A DNA stretch of 44,452 nucleotides, from positions 1 through 44,452 of the forward strand of contig CAMTKF010000019.1 of the NCBI GenBank assembly GCA_947072905.1, given 5' to 3'. Position numbers and translations under genes: made by a program. Below the pieces are notes generated by a model, which saw nothing but the letters and a program-made list of their open reading frames with translations, did no database searches and had not been told where the DNA came from. Numbering within the stretch: position 1 is the first letter of the stretch; each line of letters opens with the position of its first letter. Positions 30,978-39,630 of the stretch are shown here, piece by piece. The stretch comes from an uncultured Bacteroidales bacterium. GTDB taxonomy: Bacteria; Bacteroidota; Bacteroidia; Bacteroidales; Muribaculaceae.

Positions 30978-31313
30978 ATGGCGGCAGTCGCGATTTTGAT
31001 AATCGTGGCTGCCGTCTTGGTTTATCTTGGACTTAACGACCCCGAAAAGTCGCTTTCGCCCAGGTGTTTGTTCAACGTTCTCACGGGTTATTCGTGCCCG
31101 GGTTGCGGCTCTCAGAGGGCTGTGCATGCTTTGCTCAACGGTCGTGTAGCCGATGCCTGGCATTACAATGCGGCTCTGTTTTTCGCACTTCCGCTGGCTG
31201 CGGTATATGCTTTGGCTCCCGTCAGGTGGCACGGAGTGCTTTATTCAAAATGGTTTGTTGCGGGTATTGTTGTTTTTCTGTTTGGATGGTGGATATTGCG
31301 AAATGTTTTCTGA
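30978..31313 (+). CDS. DUF2752 membrane protein
   Basis: 111 residues from the ATG (MAAVAILIIVAAVLVYLGL). The family core is CLFNVLTGYSCPGCGSQRAVHALLNG (about 37-62) with its CPxCG motif, then hydrophobic segments to the end. The CPGCG pair could bind metal or a thiol partner, but function is unknown. An in-frame GTG at 30954 would add eight basic residues; the ATG is favoured because its upstream is A-rich. It follows the GYF/CD225 gene with no promoter between. Confidence 0.8.
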   Translation: MAAVAILIIVAAVLVYLGLNDPEKSLSPRCLFNVLTGYSCPGCGSQRAVHALLNGRVADAWHYNAALFFALPLAAVYALAPVRWHGVLYSKWFVAGIVVFLFGWWILRNVF

Positions 31314-31372
31314 ACTCCTTGGATTGATGAGTGAATGATGTGGAAATGATCGGATAAGCGGCTTCCGTCTTG

Positions 31373-31840
31373 TCAGTTTTCTTTAAAGTTTGTGGGAATC
31401 TGGCGGTCGATGGATTTGTCGAGAGAAATGAGAGTTTCAGTGCCAACGACGCCCGGAATCATCTGAATACGGTTGTTGAGGAGATCCATCAGATGTTCAT
31501 TGTCGCGGGCATACAGTCGTATGAGCATTGTATACGGGCCGGTGGTGTAGTGACATTCGACCACTTCCGGTATTTTTTCAAATTCCGGAACTACATCGCG
31601 GTACATTGCACCGCGTTCGAGGGTGACCCCGATGTACGTGCAGGTAGAGTATCCCAGGACTTTGGGGTTGACAGTGTACCCCGAACCGGTAATAACATCA
31701 AGCTCGCACAGACGCTGTATCCGCTGATGGATTGCGGCGCGGGACACTCCACATTCAACTGCGACATCCTTTGACGGAATGCGGGCGTTCCTCATGATGA
31801 TGTGCAAGATTTTACGATCAAGATTGTCGATTTTTTCCAT
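31373..31840 (-). CDS. Lrp/AsnC family transcriptional regulator
   Basis: 155 residues: an N-terminal helix-turn-helix (DNLDRKILHIIMRNARIPSK then CGVSRAAIHQRIQRL, about 5-47) and a C-terminal RAM ligand-binding domain (YIGVTLERG ... PEVVECHYTTGPYTMLIRLY). It probably senses an amino acid and controls its own or nearby genes. The frame is open back to 31879, but the -7 box at 31858-31865 falls inside that extension, so the ATG at 31840 (MEKIDNLDRKIL) is chosen, leaving a leader of about 10 nt. Confidence 0.92.
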   Translation of the reverse strand: MEKIDNLDRKILHIIMRNARIPSKDVAVECGVSRAAIHQRIQRLCELDVITGSGYTVNPKVLGYSTCTYIGVTLERGAMYRDVVPEFEKIPEVVECHYTTGPYTMLIRLYARDNEHLMDLLNNRIQMIPGVVGTETLISLDKSIDRQIPTNFKEN

Positions 31841-31857
31841 AAAATGTGTGCGAATTT

Positions 31858-31865
31858 CAAAGTTA
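31858..31865 (-). promoter_or_regulatory. -7 box (TAACTTTG) for the Lrp-type regulator
   Basis: Minus-strand TAACTTTG, 17 bases before the chosen ATG. It excludes the longer reading frame. Confidence 0.65.
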
Positions 31866-32095
31866 ATTATAGATTTCAATGTAAAGATATAGCTAATTTT
31901 TGAAATTGCTTACAGTTTACTAACACTTTAACATACATTAACATGAGATTTTAAGCTCTCTTATACTTTCAGTTTTTTCATTGTGCTGACAGATTTATTA
32001 AGCTCTTGTTGAAAGTGGTCGCAATTGTTTGCAAAATGATAGTAAAACGGCTTAAACTATGTATTAATGCATAAGTAAAGCGGGTTTTTAGAAAA
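31866..32095. other. AT-rich gap without a supported gene
   Basis: Lies between the Lrp promoter and the terminator of the dehydrogenase operon. I see no coding region, repeat or strong hairpin. Repeated TTAACA-type words near 31920-31940 could be regulator sites but are not convincing. Confidence 0.4.
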
Positions 32096-32139
32096 AATAA
32101 CATGCCGCACCGGCAATCACAGCGGTGCGGCATGTTATT
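32096..32139 (-). terminator. Strong intrinsic terminator of the dehydrogenase operon
   Basis: A 17-bp perfect stem (AATAACATGCCGCACCG / CGGTGCGGCATGTTATT) just past the stop codon at 32156. Read on the minus strand it is followed by TTTTC. Confidence 0.9.
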
Positions 32140-32155
32140 TATTAATTTAGTAGAA

Positions 32156-33367
32156 TCAGTTGTCGATGGCGTCTACTTCGAGCGGCTCGTTGATGATTTC
32201 GTGCCAGGGCAGACCCTGCTTGGCCAGTTCGGCCAGGAATGGATCGGGATCGAATTCCTCAACGTTGTGCACGCCGGGTTTCACCCACTTGCCGGTGAGG
32301 AACATCATGGCACCGGTCATGGCGGGTACACCGGTGGTGTAGCTTACGGCCTGAGTGCCGGTTTCCTTGTAGGCGGCTTCGTGCGAGCAGTTGTTGTAGA
32401 TGTAGTAGGTGAGGGGCTTGCCTTCTTTGTCCTTACCCGAGATGCGGCAGCCTATAGAGGTCTCGCCGTGGTAGTTCTCGCCCAGTTCCTGAGGGTTGGG
32501 AAGTACGGCCTTGAGGAACTGCAGGGGAACGATTTTGGTGCCGTTGTAGTCTATCTCGTCAATGCGGGCCATGCCTATGTCCTGAATCACGCGCAGGTGA
32601 GTGAGGTATTCCTGGCCGAATGTCATCCAGAAGCGGGCGCGCTTGATGGTGGGATAGTTGAGCACGAGCGATTCGAGTTCCTCGTGGTAGAGCAGGTATG
32701 AGTCGCGGGCTCCGATATTGGGGTAGTTCAGCGGCATGTGTACCTCCAGGGGACCGGTGGTCACCCACTTGCCGTCCTTGTAGTAGCGGCCGTTCTGGGT
32801 AATCTCGCGTATGTTGATTTCGGGATTGAAATTGGTGGCGAAGGCCTTGCCGTGGTTGCCGGCGTTACAGTCCACTATATCAAGATACTCCATGGCCGAG
32901 AAGTAGTGCTTGGCGGCGTATGCAGTGAAAACGCCGCTCACACCGGGGTCGAAACCGCAGCCCAGTATGGCTGTGAGGCCGGCCTTCTCAAAGCGTTCGC
33001 GGTAGGCCCACTGCCATGAGTACTCGAAGTGAGCCACGTCGCGGGGCTCGTAGTTGGCGGTGTCGAGATAGTTCACACCACATTCCAGGCAGGCATCCAT
33101 GATGGTGAGGTCCTGATAGGGCAGTGCTACGTTTATCACCAGGTCGGGCTTGTGGCGGTTGAACAGAGCCACAATTTCCTCAACCTTATCGGCGTCAACC
33201 TGATCGGTAGTGATGTTGGGGGCACCGATGGCCTTGGCAAGTGCGTCACACTTGGCCTTGTTGCGCGAGGCAATTACTATTTCGTTGAACACCTCGGGGT
33301 TCTGGGCGCATTTGTGCGCCACGACGGTGCCTACACCTCCGGCACCGATAATAATGACTTTTGCCAT
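32156..33367 (-). CDS. Carboxynorspermidine/carboxyspermidine dehydrogenase (saccharopine dehydrogenase-like)
   Basis: 403-residue NADPH enzyme that condenses aspartate semialdehyde with a diamine, the route to spermidine in Bacteroides. The Rossmann motif is VIIIGAGGVGTVVAHKC (8-13 core), followed by NVALPYQDLTIMDACLECG and NYLDTANYEP, then GCGFDPGVSGVFTAYAAKHYF, which together mark the saccharopine-dehydrogenase fold. It is the second gene of a transcript with the membrane protein upstream, 14 bases away. Full length. The usual partner, carboxynorspermidine decarboxylase, is not in the window. Confidence 0.88.
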   Translation of the reverse strand: MAKVIIIGAGGVGTVVAHKCAQNPEVFNEIVIASRNKAKCDALAKAIGAPNITTDQVDADKVEEIVALFNRHKPDLVINVALPYQDLTIMDACLECGVNYLDTANYEPRDVAHFEYSWQWAYRERFEKAGLTAILGCGFDPGVSGVFTAYAAKHYFSAMEYLDIVDCNAGNHGKAFATNFNPEINIREITQNGRYYKDGKWVTTGPLEVHMPLNYPNIGARDSYLLYHEELESLVLNYPTIKRARFWMTFGQEYLTHLRVIQDIGMARIDEIDYNGTKIVPLQFLKAVLPNPQELGENYHGETSIGCRISGKDKEGKPLTYYIYNNCSHEAAYKETGTQAVSYTTGVPAMTGAMMFLTGKWVKPGVHNVEEFDPDPFLAELAKQGLPWHEIINEPLEVDAIDN

Positions 33368-33381
33368 TTGCTATATTTATT

Positions 33382-34422
33382 TTATTGTGGATTGGAATCG
33401 GAATTGGCTGTCTTGCGGCGGTCGATGGCTATGCAGATAAATGTGAACAGCCCCAGCGCTATGGTGAGCAGAGTGGTGATACCTAACTGCATATTGGCAA
33501 AGGCACCGCCGCGCTGCATGTCGAGGCCGTAGATGCCCAGTGAGAACATCACAGCCCACTGCCAGGGACCTATGCCGCCGTTGGAGGGCACACCCATTGA
33601 TATCGACGACAGCACGAAGGTGACGAGCGCAGCTACCGCGCCATGCTGTGCCAGCAATTCGGCGGTGAAGCCAAAGGCATAGAAGCCTAAATAGAGCTGT
33701 GTGAAGTAGCATACCCATATTCCGGCGGTAAATACCAGCCACAGACCCTTGTCGGGCATTGAGAATATGGCTATGAAGCCCTGCCACAGCTCGCGGCAAG
33801 CCTGCTGTATCTTGTTTACCAGTTTGTTGCCGGTCTTGCGGCGCATGAACCACCATACAAAAAGAAATACCGCCACTACCGAGCCCCACAGCCACGGCGA
33901 GAGTGCCAGCGAGCGCAGGCTGTTGTAGGTAGCTTCGTTCTGGGCCAGATAAGACACTATGGAGCCTGATGCCACTATGAACGTGAACACGGTGAACAGA
34001 GCCACTGTGACGGTGTCGGCCAGGCGGTCGGCCATCATTGAGCCGAACACGGCCGTGAAGGGCGCATGCTGCCGCTGGGCTATGTAGCCGGTACGCCAAA
34101 TCTCGCCCAGACGCGGAAATACCAGATTTACCGCGTATGTACCGAAGATACTCAGCACCAGCGCAAACAACGGCGGCTCCACGCCAATGGCCCTGAGCTG
34201 TATGCGCCATCGCAGCGCACGGAATACCTGGGCGCCTATGGCAAAGACCATACCTGCGGCAAACCACCTGAAGTCGCACTCGGTGCGTATGATGTGCCAC
34301 ATTTCCTTGTAGTCGAAGTCACGGAAAAGCAGCCAGCACAGCCCCACGCTTATTACAAGGGGTATTGCGAAGCGCAATATGTTGCCAAGCAGTTTTTTTG
34401 ATTTGTTCGGTTGCGAATCCAT
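33382..34422 (-). CDS. LPG-synthase transmembrane (UPF0104/AglD-like) protein
   Basis: 346-residue inner-membrane protein with about eight hydrophobic segments. The family core is RALRWRIQLRAIG ... FALVLSIFGTYAVNLVFPRLGEIWRTGYIAQ (about 70-125), and the C-terminal part has SSISMGVPSNGGIGPWQWAV. Such proteins include the flippase-type half of lysyl-phosphatidylglycerol synthases and AglD-like glycosylation factors; here only the membrane part exists, so lipid or polyprenyl-sugar handling is inferred. It leads the transcript with the dehydrogenase and has a consensus promoter at 34475-34505. Confidence 0.85.
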   Translation of the reverse strand: MDSQPNKSKKLLGNILRFAIPLVISVGLCWLLFRDFDYKEMWHIIRTECDFRWFAAGMVFAIGAQVFRALRWRIQLRAIGVEPPLFALVLSIFGTYAVNLVFPRLGEIWRTGYIAQRQHAPFTAVFGSMMADRLADTVTVALFTVFTFIVASGSIVSYLAQNEATYNSLRSLALSPWLWGSVVAVFLFVWWFMRRKTGNKLVNKIQQACRELWQGFIAIFSMPDKGLWLVFTAGIWVCYFTQLYLGFYAFGFTAELLAQHGAVAALVTFVLSSISMGVPSNGGIGPWQWAVMFSLGIYGLDMQRGGAFANMQLGITTLLTIALGLFTFICIAIDRRKTANSDSNPQ

Positions 34423-34474
34423 ATCGTTAAGTAATTGCTCAAGAGCTTTAAAATCAGAGTATTGTATATTTATA

Positions 34475-34505
34475 CAAAAGTATAGACAGGCTCTAAGGTG
34501 TCAAA
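34475..34505 (-). promoter_or_regulatory. Consensus promoter TTTG-N19-TACTTTTG for the membrane protein-dehydrogenase operon
   Basis: On the minus strand the -33 TTTG (34505-34502) and the -7 TACTTTTG (34482-34475) are separated by exactly 19 bases. The start codon is 52 bases further on. Confidence 0.8.
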
Positions 34506-34579
34506 ATTACTACAAATCGCTCGGGTGGCAAGGTTAACGAAAGTTAAAGCGCCTCTTGCGCCTGTATTTTATCACTCTT

Positions 34580-34742
34580 AGAAACTGTTTAAATTTATTT
34601 GTCGCAGGATTTGAGAAGGATTGTCATTTGGATTTTTGATATTGATGATGGAGTTTAGTGGCTCCTAAATGACTGAATCCATATCTAAAATACATTGACA
34701 AGACTCTCAATGACAAGATAAAATAAATTTTAAACAGTTTCT
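34580..34742. repeat. MITE-like element upstream of the TPR gene
   Basis: A 163-bp element with inverted ends AGAAACTGTTTAAATTTATTT-like on the left and the complement (AAATAAATTTTAAACAGTTTCT) on the right, plus subterminal GATTGTCATT / CAATGACAAG repeats. No coding capacity. It ends about 50 bases before the TPR gene's -7 box and may have altered that promoter. The end AGA-N3-TGTTTAA resembles that of the inverted repeat at 6638-6788, but the interiors differ. No clear target-site duplication. Confidence 0.7.
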
Positions 34743-34792
34743 TAAAGTACCATCTTTTTACTTTTCATGTATCTGTATGTCTTAAAAATGCG

Positions 34793-34800
34793 TATCTTTG
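34793..34800 (+). promoter_or_regulatory. -7 box (TATCTTTG) for the TPR gene
   Basis: TATCTTTG 15 bases before the ATG. The -33 region is weak. Confidence 0.65.
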
Positions 34801-34815
34801 TAAAAATTTTTCAGC

Positions 34816-37803
34816 ATGAAAAGAAAAACACTGTTGCAAGTGCTGTTGGTGGCCGGAGGTATGTCGGCCGCCGCACAAATAAATTCACCGGCCAACGAAG
34901 GCTATCTCATCCGCGCCGAGGCCATGCTGGCCGATGACAACTACATCGGCTGCATAGACCAGATTTCGGCCCTTGACCGTGCCGCCCTTACTCCCCGCGA
35001 GGCCGAGCGTGCCGCATGGCTCAAAGCAAAGGCCATGGTTTCTGTAAACCGTGACGAGGCCATAGAGGGTCTGCGCAATTTCCTGTCTGAATATGCCGCT
35101 TCGCTCAACCGCAGCGAGGCTCATCTGTTGCTGGGCGATTGTTTGCTCGAAACCGACCCGGCTGCGGCCTGCAAGGAATACATGGCCGTAGACCGCAGTA
35201 CGCTGTCGCCGGCACAGGCCGCCGCATACGACTATCACCTTGCATACGCAAGCATGCGCATGGGCGACCTCGACCGAGCCGAAACACTGTTTAACGCGGC
35301 GTCGCGCACCGCCCGCTGGAAGTCGCCCTCCGACTTCTATCTGGGCTACATAGCATATACTCGCAAAGACTATGCACGCGCCAAGCAACTGCTGCTGGCT
35401 GCTGACCGCCATTCGCTCCCCGGCAATATGGCCGATTACTATCTGTCGCAGATATACTATGTGGAAGGCGATTATGCCAAGGCTCTTGCCGCCGCCCGCG
35501 CCCTGCTCGGTCGCCGCGACGTCGACAGCCAATATACAGCCGAGGCCAACCGCATTGCCGGTGAGTCGCTGTTTCAGCAGGGCAATCTCAGCGAGGCTCT
35601 GCCATATCTGCGCACATACGCCGAGACCGCTGCCGAGCCCGAGCGCTCAACACTTTATATCCTTGGTACCACCGAGTTCAAGGAAGGCAATTTTGGCCGT
35701 GCCGTGGAATACCTCGAAAGGGTGACCGATACCGACACCCCCGATGCCATGGTGCAGAGTGCCTACCTCTTTGCCGGCCAGGCTCTGATGGAGCAGAACA
35801 ATGCCGATGCAGCTTTGTTGGCATTTGACAAGGCTCTGAAGATGGACTTTGACCGCGACGTGCAGGAAGCTGCATTCTACAACTACGCAGTGGCCAAATT
35901 CGGCGGCGCACGCGTGCCCTTCGGTTCGAGCGTAAATACATTTGAGGAATTCCTCAGACGCTACCCCTCGGGCCGCTATGCTCCGGCTGTGCAGGAATAC
36001 CTGGTGGCCGGCTATCTTACCGACCACAACTACGAGGACGCCCTGGCATCGATCAACCGCATGAAAAATCCGGGCGAGAAGGTTATGACCGCCAAGCAGC
36101 AGGTGTTATATGCCCTCGGTACCCGCGCCCTGGCTGCGGATAACGATAAGCAAGCTCTTGAATATCTGCGCGATGCGTCGCTCCTGAGCCGCTACGACCG
36201 GGCTACGGCCTCGCGTGTGGCTCTGTCGCTGGGCGAGGCCCTGTATCGCAACGGCGACAATGCCGCAGCCGTGGAGCAGTTCAACGAATACCTTAACAAC
36301 GCTCCGGCCGGCGATGTCAACATTCCTCTGGCCCGTTACGACTTGGGCTATGCCCGCTTTGCCCTTAAGGATTACAAGAATGCCGGCATCAACTTCAGCA
36401 AGGTGGTCGATAATCCCGGCCGTCTGGGCAAGGAAGTGGTGGTTGACGCGCTCAACCGCCTTGCCGACACTGAATACTATAGCAACAACTTCAGCGCAGC
36501 CGCCGCAAATTACACCAAGGCATACGGCATGAATCCTGCTGCCGGCGACTATCCGCTGTTCCAACAGGCCGTGATACAGGGTTATCAGCGCGACAACAAG
36601 GCCAAGATTGCCACTATCAACCGACTGCTCACAGAATTCCCCACCTCGTCGCTCATACCCGATGCGCTGCTCGAGATGACCGAAGGCTACATACAGCTTG
36701 GCAACGACAATGAGGCCATAGCCACATACCGACGCCTTGTGACAGACTATCCCGCCACCGAGCAGGGTCGCCGCGGCTACCTGCAGATGGCTCTCACACA
36801 GCTCAATACCGGCGACCGTGCCGGAGCTCTCGAGTCGTACCGCAAGGTGGTGACTCAATACCCCACATCCGACGAAGCACGTATGGCCGTGGATGAGCTG
36901 AAGCGACTTTCAGCCGAGGACGGCTCGCTGGGCAGCCTTGGCAACTGGCTCGAATCGGTGGACAACGCGCCCCGCCTTGATGTGGCCGAGGCCGATGTGC
37001 TCACATTCGACGCTGCCGAGAAAGACTGGATGACACGCGGCAGCGTTGAACGCCTGCAGCGCTACCTCACCGATTTCCCCAACGGAACCGGCCGAGCTAC
37101 TGCTTTGGGCTATCTGATGCAGGATGCCGACAACAACGACCGCACCGGCGACGCCCTTACTTTTGCCACTGAAATCGTTGAAAAATATCCCGACTCGCGT
37201 TTGGCCGAAAACGCCCTGATGGTGAAGGCCACAGCCGAGCACAACCTGGGCCGTGGCGGCGATGCCCTGCGCACATGGTCGCAGCTCGAAAGTCGCGCAT
37301 CATCACCCCAGACCCTCAACGCAGCCCGTACCGGCATAATGCGTGTGGCACGCGACCTCGGCGACCAGCAAAGTGTGATAGAAGCTGCCGATGCCCTGCT
37401 GGCTTCATCTACCTTAGGCTCTGAAGAACGCAGCGAAGCCCAGTTCTCGCGCGCTCTGGCCCTCGACCTCAGCGGCAAGGGCGATCAAGCCCGCGCTATA
37501 TGGGAAGAACTCGCTCCCAACACCGACAATCTCTACGGCGCCAAGAGCGCCTACTATCTGGCTCAGAGCTACTTTGACGACAAGAAAACCGCCGAGGCTC
37601 AGACTCGCGTAAACGCGCTCATCGACTCGGCCACTCCCCACACCTACTGGCTCGCCCGCGGATTCATACTGCTCAGCGACATCTATGCCGCCCAGGGCAA
37701 GACCTTCGAATCAAGGGAATATCTGAAGTCGCTCAAGGAGAATTATCCCGGTGAGGAAACCGACATCTTCCGTATGATTGAAACACGCTTAAACAACCAA
37801 TGA
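34816..37803 (+). CDS. Large periplasmic TPR-repeat protein
   Basis: 995 residues. A signal peptide (MKRKTLLQVLLVAGGMSAAAQ) is followed by TPR/YbgF-like repeats over nearly the whole length; clear units include YAKALAAARALLGRRD, GNFGRAVEYLERVTDTDTP, GDNAAAVEQFNEYLNNAP, GDRAGALESYRKVVTQYPTS and TAEAQTRVNALIDSATP. This is a protein-interaction scaffold, probably in the periplasm. The last four bases overlap the start of the outer-membrane barrel gene (ATGA), so a stoichiometric complex is a reasonable inference. BamD/SprE-type roles were considered; none is supported specifically. Confidence 0.8.
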   Translation: MKRKTLLQVLLVAGGMSAAAQINSPANEGYLIRAEAMLADDNYIGCIDQISALDRAALTPREAERAAWLKAKAMVSVNRDEAIEGLRNFLSEYAASLNRSEAHLLLGDCLLETDPAAACKEYMAVDRSTLSPAQAAAYDYHLAYASMRMGDLDRAETLFNAASRTARWKSPSDFYLGYIAYTRKDYARAKQLLLAADRHSLPGNMADYYLSQIYYVEGDYAKALAAARALLGRRDVDSQYTAEANRIAGESLFQQGNLSEALPYLRTYAETAAEPERSTLYILGTTEFKEGNFGRAVEYLERVTDTDTPDAMVQSAYLFAGQALMEQNNADAALLAFDKALKMDFDRDVQEAAFYNYAVAKFGGARVPFGSSVNTFEEFLRRYPSGRYAPAVQEYLVAGYLTDHNYEDALASINRMKNPGEKVMTAKQQVLYALGTRALAADNDKQALEYLRDASLLSRYDRATASRVALSLGEALYRNGDNAAAVEQFNEYLNNAPAGDVNIPLARYDLGYARFALKDYKNAGINFSKVVDNPGRLGKEVVVDALNRLADTEYYSNNFSAAAANYTKAYGMNPAAGDYPLFQQAVIQGYQRDNKAKIATINRLLTEFPTSSLIPDALLEMTEGYIQLGNDNEAIATYRRLVTDYPATEQGRRGYLQMALTQLNTGDRAGALESYRKVVTQYPTSDEARMAVDELKRLSAEDGSLGSLGNWLESVDNAPRLDVAEADVLTFDAAEKDWMTRGSVERLQRYLTDFPNGTGRATALGYLMQDADNNDRTGDALTFATEIVEKYPDSRLAENALMVKATAEHNLGRGGDALRTWSQLESRASSPQTLNAARTGIMRVARDLGDQQSVIEAADALLASSTLGSEERSEAQFSRALALDLSGKGDQARAIWEELAPNTDNLYGAKSAYYLAQSYFDDKKTAEAQTRVNALIDSATPHTYWLARGFILLSDIYAAQGKTFESREYLKSLKENYPGEETDIFRMIETRLNNQ

Positions 37804-39455
37804 CGACAATGAAACCGATCATATATACAGGCCTGAGTCTGTTGCTCGCAGCAGTGCCGGCCGTAGCCCAGGATCTTTCCACCGAAGTAGTGGTCGACCG
37901 TACCATACAGCCCAAGGAACGCGCTGCCAGCCGCCTTGGGGGCATCACTCCGGTGCTTGAGCTGTCAACACCCCGCACACCCTCGCTGTCAACGGCCCGC
38001 TACAGCACCCTCTCGCCCCTCACACGCTCATACACACGCCTTGACCCGGCCTCGGGTGCAATGGCCGCCGAGAAGTCGCCCTACAAGGGCTATGCCGCCC
38101 TTGGCTACTTCCCCTCACTCAACATAGGTGCATCGGCCGGATACCGGTTTATCGACAATGAGAAAATGACCCTCGGCGCAGACTTGCAGTTTGACGGCGA
38201 ACGCTACAAGCCCTTTGACGGTTGGTACGAGCGACGGGAATTCTCAGAATGGTACACCCGCGTGGGCGTGGACTTCAGCTACCGTCCCGCCAAGGACAAG
38301 CAGCTGAGCGTGGCCCTCGACTATAATTTTCTGAAACAGCGCACCGTGGCATGGGACTGGCAGAATGTCAACACCATAGGACTCGATCTGGGCTGGGAGG
38401 CCGCTTACGAGGATATAGACTACTACGTGAGCCTGAGCGAGAACTTCGAGAAAAGCGGCGATGTAAACATGCTCGACATGTTTGAAGGCTCCGGCAAACC
38501 CAAACCGCTCGATGGACTCACACAGAACGCCTTAGGTGTCAAGGCCGGCGCATCGTACTCCCTCGATGCAAGCTCGCGCATAGGTCTCGACCTCAACGGC
38601 GACTTCATCCACACCAATAACCCTGAACTCAAAAACGAATTTGTACCCCACAATCTCATCGGTACCATGGGCGTGAAGCCCTACTACGCGCTCAATATGG
38701 GCAATATATCGGCTCTGGTGGGTGTTAAGCTCGATTTTGGCGTGAACGACGAGGCCAAGATGCACGTGGCACCCGATATCAGGCTGCAATGGGAGGCTAC
38801 CTCACAGTTGGGAGTATGGATCAACGCCGGTGGCGGCGACGTGCTCAACCCCTTCTCGGCAGTGCGTCAGATGACAGATTATCAGGTATTCAAATACGGA
38901 TACCGTCGCTCAAACATCCCGCTGATGATAGAGGGCGGATTCAACTTCGGCCCCTTCAGCGGCTTCACCGCACAGATCTATGGCGGCTATGCCAAGGCCA
39001 ACCGCTGGCTCATGGCCTACAACTTGGCCTTGGAGAACCATTGGGTCAACGTCAAGGGCTGGCATGCCGGCCTTAAGCTCGGCTACCGCTGGCGCATGCT
39101 CGACTTCAATGCCGGTGCCGAGATTGCTCCGAGCGATTTCGACAAAGCCTGGATATACAACTACGACCGCGCCAAGTACATCATAACAGCCGGTGTGGAC
39201 GTCACTCCCGTTGACAAACTCACCATAGGGGCATCCTACGAATTCCGCGGCCACCGCGGCTACAGCTTCGACCCCGACGAGTGGTACTCGCTGGGCTGCG
39301 TGAGCAACCTCACCGTGCATGCCGAGTACAAGCTGCTGCCGTGGTTCACCATCTTTGGCCGCGGCGAAAACCTGCTGGGCCGACGCTACGACATACTGGG
39401 CCTGCTGCCCTCGCAGAAGCAGCACGGAGCCGTGGGTGTGGCGCTTAAATTCTGA
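37800..39455 (+). CDS. Outer membrane beta-barrel protein, partner of the TPR protein
   Basis: 551 residues. A signal peptide (KPIIYTGLSLLLAAVPAVAQ) is followed by a short segment DLSTEVVVDRTIQPKERAA and then alternating amphipathic strands to a C-terminal VGVALKF, whose final Phe is the barrel-assembly signal. Plug-domain motifs of TonB-dependent receptors are missing, so it is a barrel without a visible plug. It overlaps the TPR gene by 4 bases. The ATG at 37800 is used; one at 37809 (MKPIIYTG) fits a signal peptide slightly better. Substrate unknown. Confidence 0.75.
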   Translation: MTTMKPIIYTGLSLLLAAVPAVAQDLSTEVVVDRTIQPKERAASRLGGITPVLELSTPRTPSLSTARYSTLSPLTRSYTRLDPASGAMAAEKSPYKGYAALGYFPSLNIGASAGYRFIDNEKMTLGADLQFDGERYKPFDGWYERREFSEWYTRVGVDFSYRPAKDKQLSVALDYNFLKQRTVAWDWQNVNTIGLDLGWEAAYEDIDYYVSLSENFEKSGDVNMLDMFEGSGKPKPLDGLTQNALGVKAGASYSLDASSRIGLDLNGDFIHTNNPELKNEFVPHNLIGTMGVKPYYALNMGNISALVGVKLDFGVNDEAKMHVAPDIRLQWEATSQLGVWINAGGGDVLNPFSAVRQMTDYQVFKYGYRRSNIPLMIEGGFNFGPFSGFTAQIYGGYAKANRWLMAYNLALENHWVNVKGWHAGLKLGYRWRMLDFNAGAEIAPSDFDKAWIYNYDRAKYIITAGVDVTPVDKLTIGASYEFRGHRGYSFDPDEWYSLGCVSNLTVHAEYKLLPWFTIFGRGENLLGRRYDILGLLPSQKQHGAVGVALKF

Positions 39456-39510
39456 TCCGCAGATTAAAAAATACAAACAATAGCGCCAAAATTCTCGGAT
39501 TTGGCTTGTA

Positions 39511-39542
39511 ATCGGGGCAAAATTAGCTGATTTTGCCCCGAT
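39511..39542 (+). terminator. Hairpin after the TPR/barrel operon
   Basis: A perfect 13-bp stem (ATCGGGGCAAAAT / ATTTTGCCCCGAT) with a six-base loop, in the gap before secDF. A T-tract is almost absent. Confidence 0.7.
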
Positions 39543-39569
39543 TTGCGCATATATTTAAATAAAAATCGC

Positions 39570-39577
39570 TATATTTG
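39570..39577 (+). promoter_or_regulatory. -7 box (TATATTTG) for secDF
   Basis: TATATTTG 53 bases before the ATG. A TTTG lies at 39542-39545, at the long end of usual spacing. Confidence 0.5.
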
Positions 39578-39630
39578 CAAGCTGAATTTTTATCGAAATT
39601 TATTAATAAACTTTAAACCATACATTATTC

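Noticed and set aside
37800-39455. TonB-dependent receptor for the barrel protein
   Set aside because: No plug-domain motifs are visible and the length is short for that class.
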